Shown in pieces: positions 16,835 through 25,027 of a stretch of 38,774 bases of DNA (its first letter is position 1; the number at the start of each line of letters is the position of its first letter). Source of the DNA: Chloroflexota bacterium. Lineage in GTDB: Bacteria > Chloroflexota > Dehalococcoidia > DSTF01 > JACRBR01. Under the pieces are notes generated by a model. It was not told the DNA's origin, did not search any database, and saw nothing but the letters and a program-made list of their open reading frames with translations. The stretch lies in the NCBI GenBank assembly GCA_028872875.1, contig JAGWOC010000025.1:1-38774 (forward strand). Reading direction: 5' to 3'. Position numbers and translations under genes: made by a program.

Positions 16835-16842
16835 TGGCCGAG

Positions 16843-17964
16843 ATGTCCCTGGCGGCCCCGACGCTCCGCAAGACCGCGCTCTTCGACCTGCACGAGCGGC
16901 AGGGCGCCCGCATCGTGCCCTTCGCCGGCTGGGCGATGCCCGTGCAGTACCGCGGCATCGTCGAGGAGCACCACGCCGTGCGGCGGCGCGCCGGCGTCTT
17001 CGACGTGTCGCACATGGGGAGGCTGTTCGTCGCCGGCGCCGGCGCGGCACCGCTGCTGCGGAGCGCACTGACGTACGACGTCGCGTCGCTGCCCGAGGGG
17101 CGCGGCCACTACACGCTGCTGTGCAACGAAGACGGCGGCATCATCGACGACCCCTACGTCTACCGGCTCGACGCGCAGCGCTTCCTGTTGGTCGGCAACG
17201 CGGCCAACGCCGCGCGAGACCGCGAGCTGGTGGCCGCGCACGTGCGACCGGACATGGACGCCGAGTTGCTCGACCGCCAGGAGCAGACGGTGATGCTGGC
17301 CGTGCAGGGGCCCGCCGCCGAGGCGTACGTCGCGCGGCTGCTCGGTCCGCCGGCCGCGGCCATCGAGACGCGGGCCTGCACCGAGCTGCCGTTCATGGGC
17401 ACCAAGCTCTTCGTCTCTCGCACCGGTTACACAGGCGAGGACGGGTTCGAGCTGGTGGCCTCGGTCGAGGCAGGGCGCGCGATCTGGCGCCAGCTCGTGG
17501 CCGACGGCGTCGAGCCGTGCGGGCTGGGCGCGCGCGATACGCTGCGGCTCGAGGCGGCGCTGCCGCTCTGGGGGCACGACATCGACGAGACGACCGGCCC
17601 GTACGAGGCCGGCCTCGGCTGGGTGGTCAGCCTCGACGATGGCGCCGACTTCACCGGCCGCACCGCCCTCGCCCGCATCAAGCAGGCCGGCGCAACGCGA
17701 CGGCTCACCTGCCTGCGCGCGACGGGGCGTGGCGTCGTGCGCGACGGCTGCCCCGTCCTGCACGGCGGCGAGCCGGTCGGCGCCGTGACGAGCGGCGGCT
17801 ACTCGCCGACGCTCGCCACGAGCATCGCCATGGCGTACCTGCCCCTCGCCCTGGCGCGCGAGGGCACGGAGCTGGCGGTGGACGTCCGCGGGCGCGCGCT
17901 GCCGGTCGTCGTCGTGAAGCGCCCGTTCGTCCGCGGCACGCCGCCGCGCCCGCCGACACCGTAG
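16843..17964 (+). CDS. gcvT: Glycine cleavage system T protein (aminomethyltransferase)
   Basis: 373 residues. It transfers the methylene unit from the aminomethyl-lipoyl arm of GcvH to tetrahydrofolate and releases ammonia. Family signatures: FDLHERQGARIVPFAGW at 14-30, GVFDVSHMGR, and NEDGGIIDDPYVY at 95-107, where Asp102 matches the catalytic aspartate. A GYTGEDGFEL segment and the C-terminal barrel (GAVTSGGYSPTL) follow. I start at ATG 16843, where homology begins; upstream codons come from a heptamer array. It is the first gene of gcvT-H-PA-PB. The 3' end, including its stop codon, is part of a tandem duplication. Confidence 0.95.
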   Translation: MSLAAPTLRKTALFDLHERQGARIVPFAGWAMPVQYRGIVEEHHAVRRRAGVFDVSHMGRLFVAGAGAAPLLRSALTYDVASLPEGRGHYTLLCNEDGGIIDDPYVYRLDAQRFLLVGNAANAARDRELVAAHVRPDMDAELLDRQEQTVMLAVQGPAAEAYVARLLGPPAAAIETRACTELPFMGTKLFVSRTGYTGEDGFELVASVEAGRAIWRQLVADGVEPCGLGARDTLRLEAALPLWGHDIDETTGPYEAGLGWVVSLDDGADFTGRTALARIKQAGATRRLTCLRATGRGVVRDGCPVLHGGEPVGAVTSGGYSPTLATSIAMAYLPLALAREGTELAVDVRGRALPVVVVKRPFVRGTPPRPPTP

Positions 17965-18027
17965 GGGCGCCGCCTGCCGCGCCCGCCAACACCGTAAGGG
18001 GCGCTGCGTGCCGCGCCCGCCGCCGCG
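17944..18027 (+). repeat. 33-34 bp tandem duplication of the gcvT 3' end
   Basis: Two and a half units: 17944-17976, 17977-18010 and a partial at 18011-18027, each beginning CCGCGCCCGCC. The first contains the gcvT stop codon and the second a relic of it (ACCGTAAG). It spaces gcvT and gcvH by 74 nt. Confidence 0.75.
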
Positions 18028-18038
18028 AAAGGAACACC

Positions 18039-18446
18039 ATGCCAAGCCCCGACGACCGCCGCTACTCGAAGGAACACGAATGGCTCAAGCAGCAGGGCGA
18101 GACCGCGTACATCGGCATCACCGACTACGCGCAGGACCAGCTCGGCGACGTCGTCTACGTGGACCTGCCCGAAGCCGGCGCCACCATCACCCAGTTCGAG
18201 AAGATGGGTGAGATCGAGTCCGTGAAGGCGGTCTCCGAGCTGTTCGCCCCCGCATCGGGCGACGTGTTGATGGCGAACGAGGAGGTCGTGCAGAAGCCCG
18301 AGCTGGTGAACAGCGACCCGCTCGGAGCCGGCTGGCTGCTGCAGGTCAGACTCAGCGACCCGTCGCAACTCGAGGCGCTGCTCACCGCCCAGCAGTACGA
18401 CGACTTCATCGCCGCCGCGGCGAAGGACGAGGCGGTCGGGCCGTGA
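18039..18446 (+). CDS. gcvH: Glycine cleavage system H protein (lipoyl carrier)
   Basis: 135 residues, normal size. It carries the aminomethyl intermediate between the P and T proteins on a lipoyl group attached to Lys63, in the motif GEIESVKAVSELFAP. Other family marks are YSKEHEWLK at 9-17 and ITDYAQDQLGDVVYVDLP. ATG 18039 follows AAAGGA by 5 nt. The last residues overlap gcvPA in the string GTGA, so the two are coupled. Confidence 0.97.
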   Translation: MPSPDDRRYSKEHEWLKQQGETAYIGITDYAQDQLGDVVYVDLPEAGATITQFEKMGEIESVKAVSELFAPASGDVLMANEEVVQKPELVNSDPLGAGWLLQVRLSDPSQLEALLTAQQYDDFIAAAAKDEAVGP

Positions 18447-19807
18447 CGGGCCGCGACCCCGTGGACACCGATAGCGCCGCCAGCGCGGCGCCCCACCCCT
18501 ACGTCCCGCTCACCGGCCCCGACCGCGCGGCGATGCTCGCTGCGGTCGGCGTCGCATCGACGGACGATCTGTTCGCCGACATCCCCGCGGCGTATCGGCG
18601 CCCAGAGCTGCGCCTGCCCGCCGCGCTCTCCGAGCTCGACCTGCTCGACGAGCTGCGCGCGCTCGCCGCGAAGGACCGCGCGGCCGGCGCGTACGCCTGC
18701 TTCCTCGGCGCCGGCGCCTACCGCCACTTCCGCCCCGCGCTCGTCGACGCGCTGGTGATGCGCGGCGAGTTCCTCACGAGCTACACGCCGTACCAGCCCG
18801 AGGTGAGCCAGGGGACGCTGCAGACGATCTTCGAGTTCCAGTCGCTGGTCTGCGAGCTGACGGGCATGGACGTCGCCAACGCGGGCATGTACGACGGCGC
18901 CTCCGCGCTCGCCGAGGCCTGCCTGATGGCGTGCGCGATCACCGGCCGCGCCCGCGTCGCGATCTCCGAGCGGGTGCACCCGCACTGGATCGACGTCGTG
19001 CGCGGCTACGCCGGCGGCCGCGACATCGCCGTCGATGTGCTGGCGCACGACGCGCTCGCGCCGGGCGACGCGCACGCCTGCCTCGCCGTCCAGCAGCCGG
19101 ACTTCTTCGGGCGCCTGTCGCTGGATGCGGCGGCGTGGGGCGAGGCGGCGCACCGCGCGGGCGCGCTGTACGTCGTCGCCGCCGACCCGGTGAGCCTCGG
19201 CATGTTCCGTCCGCCCGCGCACTATGGCGCCGACATCGTCGTCGGCGAGGGCCAATCGCTCGGCGTACCCCTGTCGTTCGGCGGACCGTACGTCGGTCTC
19301 TTCGCCTGCCGCGACCGCTACCTCCGCCACATGCCCGGCCGCATCGCGGGCCAGACGGCGGACCTCGATGGGCGCACCGGCTATGTGCTGACATTGCAGA
19401 CGCGCGAGCAGCACATCCGCCGCGAGCGCGCGACGAGCAACATCTGCACGAGCCAGCAGCTCATCGCGCTCTCGACGGCGGTCTACCTCGAGACGCTGGG
19501 CCCGCACGGCCTGCGCCGCGTCGCCGAACTGTGCTACGAGAAGGCGCACGACACCGCGGAGCGCATCGCCGCGCTCGACGCGTACGACGTCGATCGCGAA
19601 GAGCCGTTCTTCCACGAGTTCGTCGTCCGCGCGCCGAAGCCCGTCGCCGAGATCAACAGCCACCTGATCGAGCGCGGCATCATCGGCGGGCTCGACGTCA
19701 CACACGCGCCCGGCGGCGACGGCACGCCGCGCATGCTGCTGTGCGTCACGGAGATGAACGGCCGCGCCGAGGTCGACGCGCTGGTGGAGGCGCTGCGCGA
19801 TGCGTGA
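18443..19807 (+). CDS. gcvPA: Glycine dehydrogenase (decarboxylating) subunit 1
   Basis: 454 residues, the N-terminal half of the two-subunit P protein. With GcvPB it decarboxylates glycine and loads the aminomethyl group onto GcvH. It has the fold of PLP enzymes but no PLP lysine, as in homologues. Recognisable segments: GVASTDDLFADIPAAYR near residue 37, FLGAGAYRHFRPALV, the TSYTPYQPEVSQGTLQ motif, GQTADLDGRTGYVLTLQTR, and ATSNICTSQQL. The GTG start at 18443 overlaps the gcvH stop (GTGA). The gene overlaps gcvPB by 8 nt. The split form is typical of Firmicutes, Thermotoga, archaea and many Chloroflexota. Confidence 0.95.
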   Translation: MTGRDPVDTDSAASAAPHPYVPLTGPDRAAMLAAVGVASTDDLFADIPAAYRRPELRLPAALSELDLLDELRALAAKDRAAGAYACFLGAGAYRHFRPALVDALVMRGEFLTSYTPYQPEVSQGTLQTIFEFQSLVCELTGMDVANAGMYDGASALAEACLMACAITGRARVAISERVHPHWIDVVRGYAGGRDIAVDVLAHDALAPGDAHACLAVQQPDFFGRLSLDAAAWGEAAHRAGALYVVAADPVSLGMFRPPAHYGADIVVGEGQSLGVPLSFGGPYVGLFACRDRYLRHMPGRIAGQTADLDGRTGYVLTLQTREQHIRRERATSNICTSQQLIALSTAVYLETLGPHGLRRVAELCYEKAHDTAERIAALDAYDVDREEPFFHEFVVRAPKPVAEINSHLIERGIIGGLDVTHAPGGDGTPRMLLCVTEMNGRAEVDALVEALRDA

Positions 19808-21605
19808 CTACGGCTCCAGGCTCGAACCGGACGCGATGGAGCTGTCGCACCCCGGACGTATGGGCGTCGCGCTGCCGGCGTCCGGCGTGCCGCCCGCCGA
19901 AGCGCCGCCGCCGGAGCTGCTGCGCGATGGCCTGCGCCTGCCCGAGCTGTCACAGCTCGATGTGGTGCGCCACTTCACGCGCCTCTCCCAGCTCAACTGG
20001 TCGATCGACACGCACATGTACCCGCTCGGCTCGTGCACGATGAAGCTCAACCCGAAGGTGAACGACGCCATCGCCGCGCTGCCCGGCTTCGCCGAGGCGC
20101 ATCCGATGCAGCCCGCGGACGATGTGCAGGGCGCGCTCGCCGTGATGCACGGCCTGCAGGAGCAGCTCGCCGAGATCACCGGCATGGCCGGCGCGTCGCT
20201 GGCGCCGATGGCCGGCGCCCAGGGCGAGCTCGCCGGCATCCGCGTCATCAAGGCCTGGCTCGACGCGAACGGCGGTGAGAAGCGCACGCGCGTCCTCGTG
20301 CCGGACTCGGCGCACGGCACGAACCCGGCGACGGCGTCGATGGCCGGCTTCGACGTCGTCAGCGTCCGCTCTCGCCCCGACGGCGACATGGACCTCGACG
20401 CCCTGCGTGATGCGCTCGAGCGCCACGGCCACGCCGTGGCCGCGCTGATGATCACGCTGCCGAGCACCCTCGGCCTCTTCGACCGCAACATCGCCGAGAT
20501 CGCGCGCATGGTGCACGCGCACGGCGCGCAGATGTACGGCGACGGCGCGAACCTGAACGCCATGCTCGGGCAGGTGAAGCCGGGCGACCTGGGCTTCGAC
20601 GTCATGCACATCAACCTGCACAAGACCTTCAGCCAGCCGCACGGCGGCGGCGGCCCCGGCGCCGGCCCGATCGCCGTCAAGGCCCACCTCCTCGACTACC
20701 TCCCCGCGCCCCACGTCGTGCTCCAGGGCGCTCCCCCGCTCCATCAGCTAGAGGGGCCAGACGGCACGTCCGGAGGGTCGCCGGATGCGGCCGCACCGCC
20801 CCCACCCCACACGCAACAACCGCGGGCCGGCGGTCGACCCTCCTTCTTCCCTCCTGCCTCTGCTAGCTCTCCCGCCGGCGGCGCTCCCCCTCTCCACAGC
20901 GTGGAGAGCCCTCCTGTCGTGAGTGCTCCCCCTCTCCACAGTGTGGAGAGCCCTCCCGTCGTGAGTGCTCCCCCTCTCCACAGTGTGGAGAGCCCTCCTG
21001 TCGTGAGTGCTCCCCCTCTCCACAGTGTGGAGAGGGGGCCGGGGGGTGAGGTATCCACCCTCCACCCTCCACCCTCCAGCGCCCGGTACGTGCTCAACAC
21101 CCCGAAGCACACCATCGGCCGCATGGGCGCGTTCCACGGCAACTTCGGCGTGCTCGTCCGCGCCTACGCCTACATCCGCAGCCTGGGGCCCGACGGCCTG
21201 CGGGCGATCAGCGAGGCGGCCGTGCTCAACGCCAACTACGTGCAGGCCCGCCTGCGCGGCGCCTACGACCTCGCGCACGACCGCACCTGTATGCACGAAG
21301 TCGTGTTCTCCGGCGCCCGGCAGAAGGCGCAGGGTGCCCGGACGCTCGACATCGCCAAGCGGATGATCGACTACGGCTACCACCCGCCGACGATCTACTT
21401 CCCGCTCGTCGTCGAGGAGGCGCTGATGGTCGAGCCGACCGAAAGCGAGACGAAGGAGACGCTCGACGCCTTCTGCGACGCCATGATCCAGATCGCCGAG
21501 GAGGCGCGCACACAGCCCGAGCTCCTGCGCGACGCCCCCCACACCGCGCCGCTCCGCCGCCTCGACGAAGCCGCCGCCGCCCGCCGCCCGCGCCTGCGCT
21601 GGTGA
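19800..21605 (+). CDS. gcvPB: Glycine dehydrogenase subunit 2 with repeat insertion
   Basis: 601 residues; homologues have about 440-490. It binds PLP through Lys275 in HINLHKTFSQPHGGGGP. Other catalytic marks are MYPLGSCTMKLNPK near residue 75, SAHGTNPATA, and the C-terminal YHPPTIYFPLVVEEALMVEPTE. The extra length is one insertion of about 120 residues (about 309-428) between YLPAPHVVL and YVLNTPKHTIGRM. It contains a Pro/Ser/Gly-rich part and four repeats of the type APPLHSVESPPVVS. The frame stays open because the DNA repeat is 42 bp. Homology resumes at full strength after it, so the gene looks functional, with the insert in a surface loop. ATG 19800 lies within the end of gcvPA. Confidence 0.93.
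   Translation: MRDYGSRLEPDAMELSHPGRMGVALPASGVPPAEAPPPELLRDGLRLPELSQLDVVRHFTRLSQLNWSIDTHMYPLGSCTMKLNPKVNDAIAALPGFAEAHPMQPADDVQGALAVMHGLQEQLAEITGMAGASLAPMAGAQGELAGIRVIKAWLDANGGEKRTRVLVPDSAHGTNPATASMAGFDVVSVRSRPDGDMDLDALRDALERHGHAVAALMITLPSTLGLFDRNIAEIARMVHAHGAQMYGDGANLNAMLGQVKPGDLGFDVMHINLHKTFSQPHGGGGPGAGPIAVKAHLLDYLPAPHVVLQGAPPLHQLEGPDGTSGGSPDAAAPPPPHTQQPRAGGRPSFFPPASASSPAGGAPPLHSVESPPVVSAPPLHSVESPPVVSAPPLHSVESPPVVSAPPLHSVERGPGGEVSTLHPPPSSARYVLNTPKHTIGRMGAFHGNFGVLVRAYAYIRSLGPDGLRAISEAAVLNANYVQARLRGAYDLAHDRTCMHEVVFSGARQKAQGARTLDIAKRMIDYGYHPPTIYFPLVVEEALMVEPTESETKETLDAFCDAMIQIAEEARTQPELLRDAPHTAPLRRLDEAAAARRPRLRW
20883..21050 (+). repeat. 42-bp palindromic repeats inside gcvPB
   Basis: Three full 42-bp units begin at 20883, 20925 and 20967, and a fourth at 21009 changes into a longer palindrome. 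Each contains CTCTCCACA/TGTGGAGAG. The last copy has a perfect 13-bp inverted repeat (21012-21024 and 21026-21038) followed by a GGGGGGTGAGG tail. A decayed copy is at about 20729-20757. The form is that of an intergenic REP-like hairpin element, here within coding sequence. Confidence 0.9.
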
Positions 21606-21620
21606 TCAGGCAGATGCGGT

Positions 21621-21654
21621 TTCGGATCGGCGCTCGGCGAAGGGCCTGTCCGAA
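21621..21654. terminator. Weak inverted repeat between convergent gcvPB and helicase-loader genes
   Basis: TTCGGA (21621-21626) and TCCGAA (21649-21654) can pair around a 22-nt loop in the 56-nt gap between two converging operons. No U run is present. It is noted because a bidirectional terminator is expected here. Confidence 0.25.
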
Positions 21655-21661
21655 TCGTCAC

Positions 21662-23038
21662 CTACTTCCGCGCGCCGCGGCGCGCGCGTGGACGCGGCGC
21701 CTCGCTGCGCTGCGGCTCGCCGAGCACGATCGCCGTGCAGACGGCGTGGTCCACCAGCCGCGACGCCAGCCGCTCGCCCAACTCGTCGAGCGTCAGCGCC
21801 GTCGTGATCACCGTGGGCAGCCGCGCCGTGTGGCGGTAGTTCAGCAACTGGAACAGCCGGTCGCGCACCCAGGCGATGCCGGTCTGGGCGTCGAGGTCGT
21901 CGAGGATCAGCAGCGGCGCCGTCTTCATCTCGTCGAACGCCTCGTACGCGCCGCGCGCTTCGTCCCCGGCGAAGCCCCGCCGCAGGTAGTCCAGCAGATC
22001 CGGCACGACGATGAGCAGCGGCGCCTCGCCGCGCCGGCGGCGGTCGTTGGCGATCGCCGCCGCCAGGTGCGTCTTGCCGGCGCCGTGCGGCCCCATCAGC
22101 AGCAGCCAGCCCTCGGGCGCCTCCGCGAACGCGAGCGCCTGCCGGTACGCGTTCTCCACCCGCCGCCGGTCATCACCCGCCAGGTGCACCGCCCGCACGT
22201 CGAAGCGCTCGAACGTCATCTCGCGGATCAGCGGATGATCCAGCACGTCCAACGCGCGCATGTCGGACCGCCGGCGCGACTCCATGACGTACACGCGCGC
22301 CAGGCCGGCGTCGGTGAGGCGCGTGCGCAGGCGCTCGTCCATCTGCTCGGGCAGCAGGTTCGTCGTCACGATGGTTGGCAGCCGCGCGTTGAAGCGATGG
22401 TTTACGAGCTGGAAGAGCTTCTCCTGCGCCCACGGCGTCGGCGACTGCGTGCCGAGGTCGTCGAGCACAAGCACGCGCGCGTTACGGACGCGCTCGAACA
22501 GCTCGTCGTAGCGGACATCGGCGCCCGGCTGGTACGCCGAGCGCAGGTGGTCCAGCAGGTCCGGCACGACGACGAACAGCGCCGGCTCGCCACGCTCCAG
22601 CAGCCGGTTGACGACAGCCGCCGCGATGTGCGTCTTCCCGCAGCCGCTGGCGCCGCAGAGCACCAGCCAGCCGTCGGGCGCCTCCGCGAACGCGCGCGCG
22701 TCGTCGACGCAGCGCCGGTACTGCTCCTGGTCGTGCGCCGCGGCGCTGCGCCCGCGCGCGATCAGCGTCCGGAACGTCAGCCGCGCGAGCGGGCCGATGT
22801 TCGCGTAGCGGGCGAGCCGCTCGCCGCGCGTGCGCGCGCTCTCGCGCGTCGCGCAGGCGCACGGCACCGGCCGCCCGAACTCCGGGTGCTCCGGCGGCAC
22901 CGCCAGCCGGACGAAGCGCGCGCCCCGGCAGCGCGGGCAGACCCCGGCGTCATCGTCCCAGGCGCTGCTTGAGGATGCGGCCGTACTTGCCCGCGAAGTA
23001 ACGGTCGCCGGCGGCAGGATCTCGGTCAGTTTGCGCAT
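21662..23038 (-). CDS. Tandem-duplicated DnaC/DnaI-type helicase loader ATPase
   Basis: 458 residues, about 1.5-2 times a usual loader. The N-terminal zinc site is Cys34, Cys37, Cys60, Cys62, as in DnaI. Two complete AAA+ modules follow. Module 1: TF motif near 88, Walker A GASGCGKT (129-136), Walker B VLVLDDL with Asp193-Asp194, sensor-1 Asn227 (TTN), RLRTRLTD. Module 2: TF motif near 275, Walker A GPHGAGKT (316-323), Walker B LLILDDL with Asp380-Asp381, but TTA in place of TTN, then RLASRLVD. The modules align over about 175 residues, so they are an internal duplication. The start ATG 23038 has GAGGGA upstream and overlaps the dnaD-like gene by 89 nt. Expected role: loading DnaB onto DNA. 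Confidence 0.88.
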   Translation of the reverse strand: MRKLTEILPPATVTSRASTAASSSSAWDDDAGVCPRCRGARFVRLAVPPEHPEFGRPVPCACATRESARTRGERLARYANIGPLARLTFRTLIARGRSAAAHDQEQYRRCVDDARAFAEAPDGWLVLCGASGCGKTHIAAAVVNRLLERGEPALFVVVPDLLDHLRSAYQPGADVRYDELFERVRNARVLVLDDLGTQSPTPWAQEKLFQLVNHRFNARLPTIVTTNLLPEQMDERLRTRLTDAGLARVYVMESRRRSDMRALDVLDHPLIREMTFERFDVRAVHLAGDDRRRVENAYRQALAFAEAPEGWLLLMGPHGAGKTHLAAAIANDRRRRGEAPLLIVVPDLLDYLRRGFAGDEARGAYEAFDEMKTAPLLILDDLDAQTGIAWVRDRLFQLLNYRHTARLPTVITTALTLDELGERLASRLVDHAVCTAIVLGEPQRSEAPRPRARRGARK

Positions 23039-23651
23039 GGTCCCGTCCCTCGGTTGCCCATCGTTCCAGGATGCGTGTGATGTAGCGCCAGCTCCGCGCG
23101 TTCTGCTGCGCGGCCTCGTGGAACGCCGCCTCGATCCAGTCCGCCGGATAGAGCCGCTCCGCCTCCGCCAGCGCCTCCGCCATACCCGGGCCCAACGTGC
23201 CGATCAGCGACTCGTACAGCGCGTAAATCGATGCGCGTCCGGCCGCCGCCGGCGCATCGACCACGCGCGCGACCGGCACGTCGCCGCGGCGCACGGCATC
23301 GAGGCCGCGACGGTCCGCCGGCGCGTTCAGGAAGTACCACTCGTCGCGCCCGCCCTCACGCTCGATGGCAAGGCGCAGCAGCACGCCGGCGTCCACCGCC
23401 CGCCGCAGCCCCGCGTCGATGAGCGCCGCCGGCTCGCCGGACGCCGCCAGGTACGCCGCGAGCGACGGCTCGGCCGCGAACTCAGCGCGCGTCACATAGC
23501 GGGGAAAGCCCTTCTTGCGCGCGAGCAGGTGGAACGCGAACAGCGCAACGGCGAGCGTCCCTGGCTCGCCGAGCCGCGGCAGCACGTCGGCAAAGAACAC
23601 GTTCGGGATCGCCGTCGACTGCGGCCGTGCGGGGAAGCCGGCAAAGGTCAC
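22950..23651 (-). CDS. DnaD-like primosome protein
   Basis: 233 residues. The C-terminal DnaB/DnaD domain (DDBH2) is clear at 142-202: IYALYESLIGTLGPGMAE, then YPADWIEAAFHEAAQQN, ending in the YITRILERW signature (Tyr190, Ile194, Trp198). Residues 30-110 look like a helical winged-helix segment, as in Firmicute DnaD. Proteins of this type bind and remodel DNA during helicase loading. The GTG start at 23651 overlaps the dnaB stop (GTGA). The tail (about 30 residues after the domain) is encoded in the 89 nt shared with the loader gene. It is not identified as an E. coli-type protein. Confidence 0.85.
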   Translation of the reverse strand: MTFAGFPARPQSTAIPNVFFADVLPRLGEPGTLAVALFAFHLLARKKGFPRYVTRAEFAAEPSLAAYLAASGEPAALIDAGLRRAVDAGVLLRLAIEREGGRDEWYFLNAPADRRGLDAVRRGDVPVARVVDAPAAAGRASIYALYESLIGTLGPGMAEALAEAERLYPADWIEAAFHEAAQQNARSWRYITRILERWATEGRDHAQTDRDPAAGDRYFAGKYGRILKQRLGR

Positions 23652-25024
23652 GCCGTCTCCTCGTTCATCGGCAGCAGGTCCTCAAACCGCGACACGTGGC
23701 TGCGGAAGTGCAGCGCCACCTGCCCCGTCGGCCCGTTGCGGTGCTTCGCGACGATCACCTTGGTGATGCCCTCCGGGTAGATCCCCTCCGGCTCGCGCGA
23801 CTCCCACTCCTCGCGGTTCACGTACATGTCCTCGCGGTACAGGAAGAGCACGACGTCCGCGTCCTGCTCGATGCTGCCCGACTCCCGCAGGTCGCTCAGC
23901 AGCGGCACGTGCGTCTGCCGCATCTCCGCCGCCCGCGAGAGCTGCGCCGCCGCGACGATCGGTACGTCGAGGTCGCGCGCGAGCATCTTCAGGCCGCGCG
24001 AGATCTCGCTCACCTCCTGCACGCGGTTGTCGCGGTAGCGTCCGCTGCCGTGCATCAGTTGCAGGTAGTCGATCACCACCAGGTCCAGCCCGCCGAGCTG
24101 CTGCGACAACCGCCGCAGCTTCGCCTGGAGCTGGCTGATCGTTACCACCGCCGAGTCGTCGATGTAGATCTCCAGCGGGTGCAGCTCACCCGTCGCCGCC
24201 ATCAGCTTCTGCTCCTGCGCCTCGTTGAGCTGCCCGAGCCGGATGCGCCCCACATCGATCCCCGACTCCGCCGCGAGCAGCCGGTGCACGAGCTGGTCCG
24301 ATGCCATCTCGATCGTGAACATCGCCACCCGCGCGTTCTGCGCCACCGCCGCGTTGCGCGCGAAGTTCAGCAGCAGCGCCGACTTGCCGACGCCCGGCCG
24401 CGCCGCCACCACCACCAGGTCCGAGCGCTGGAAGCCGCCCAGCAGCGCATCCAGGTCCATGAACCCCGAACGGATCGCGCCGATCGACCCGACCAGCACC
24501 GAGTCGATGCCCGGCTTCTCCCAGAACTCGTCCAGCAGGTTGCGCAGCGCCACCAGGTCGCCCATCCGCTGCGACTCGCGGATGTTCATCACCAGGTTCT
24601 CCGCGCGCGCGATCGTGCCGTCGAGGTCGGGCCCGCCCTGGTACGCCATCTGCACGATCTGCGAGCCCACGGTGATCATCGCGCGGTACGTCGCGTCGCG
24701 CTTGACGATCGTCGCGTAGTGCTCGACGCCGACCGGCGTCGCCAGCTCCATCGTGATCCGCGCGAGGTACGGCAACCCGCCCACATCGTCGAGCTTCTCC
24801 CGCCGCGCCAGCTCGTGCGCCAGCGTCACCTGGTTGATCGGCTCGTTGCGCGACCAGAGCGCCAGGCACGCGTCGTACGCCCAGCGGTTCTGGTCGCGGT
24901 AGAAGTCCTCCGGCTGGATGATGCCTTCGACCCGCCCGATCGCCTCCTCGTCCACGAGGAGCGATGCGATCACCGCCTCTTCCGCTTCGACATCGAACGG
25001 AGGGAGCTTCTCTGCGGTGACCAC
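23648..25024 (-). CDS. dnaB: Replicative DNA helicase DnaB
   Basis: 458 residues, full length. The N-terminal domain starts with PPFDVEAEEAVIASLLVDEE; the linker helix leads to the RecA-like domain with Walker A RPGVGKSA (Lys214), the EMASDQL segment, Walker B LDLVVIDYLQLM, and the QLSRAAEMR and DLRESGSIEQDADVV motifs. No intein is present at the usual sites. Start GTG 25024, 3 nt after the stop of the small upstream gene. The rplI-dnaB neighbourhood is widely conserved in bacteria. The next gene, dnaD-like, overlaps by 4 nt, so helicase and loading proteins are co-translated. Confidence 0.97.
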   Translation of the reverse strand: MVTAEKLPPFDVEAEEAVIASLLVDEEAIGRVEGIIQPEDFYRDQNRWAYDACLALWSRNEPINQVTLAHELARREKLDDVGGLPYLARITMELATPVGVEHYATIVKRDATYRAMITVGSQIVQMAYQGGPDLDGTIARAENLVMNIRESQRMGDLVALRNLLDEFWEKPGIDSVLVGSIGAIRSGFMDLDALLGGFQRSDLVVVAARPGVGKSALLLNFARNAAVAQNARVAMFTIEMASDQLVHRLLAAESGIDVGRIRLGQLNEAQEQKLMAATGELHPLEIYIDDSAVVTISQLQAKLRRLSQQLGGLDLVVIDYLQLMHGSGRYRDNRVQEVSEISRGLKMLARDLDVPIVAAAQLSRAAEMRQTHVPLLSDLRESGSIEQDADVVLFLYREDMYVNREEWESREPEGIYPEGITKVIVAKHRNGPTGQVALHFRSHVSRFEDLLPMNEETA

Positions 25025-25027
25025 GGG

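Larger units (their letters stand above)
16460..16842. other. Intergenic region between vapB and gcvT
   Basis: About 380 nt without a supported gene. It holds, in order, a stretch with no recognisable feature (16460-16640), copy B of the 74-bp repeat, a short heptanucleotide array and the gcvT promoter. A 64-codon minus-strand frame (16433-16627) runs through the vapBC promoter and has no ribosome site at the right distance. No glycine riboswitch fold was recognised. Confidence 0.55.

Noticed and set aside
16771-16842. Glycine riboswitch before gcvT
   Set aside because: Only about 70 nt lie between the heptamer array and the start codon, no riboswitch core is recognisable, and the promoter appears to be right next to the ATG.
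20724-21083. gcvPB as a pseudogene or two separate genes
   Set aside because: The frame is open through the insertion, and both halves keep the conserved family motifs in one frame.
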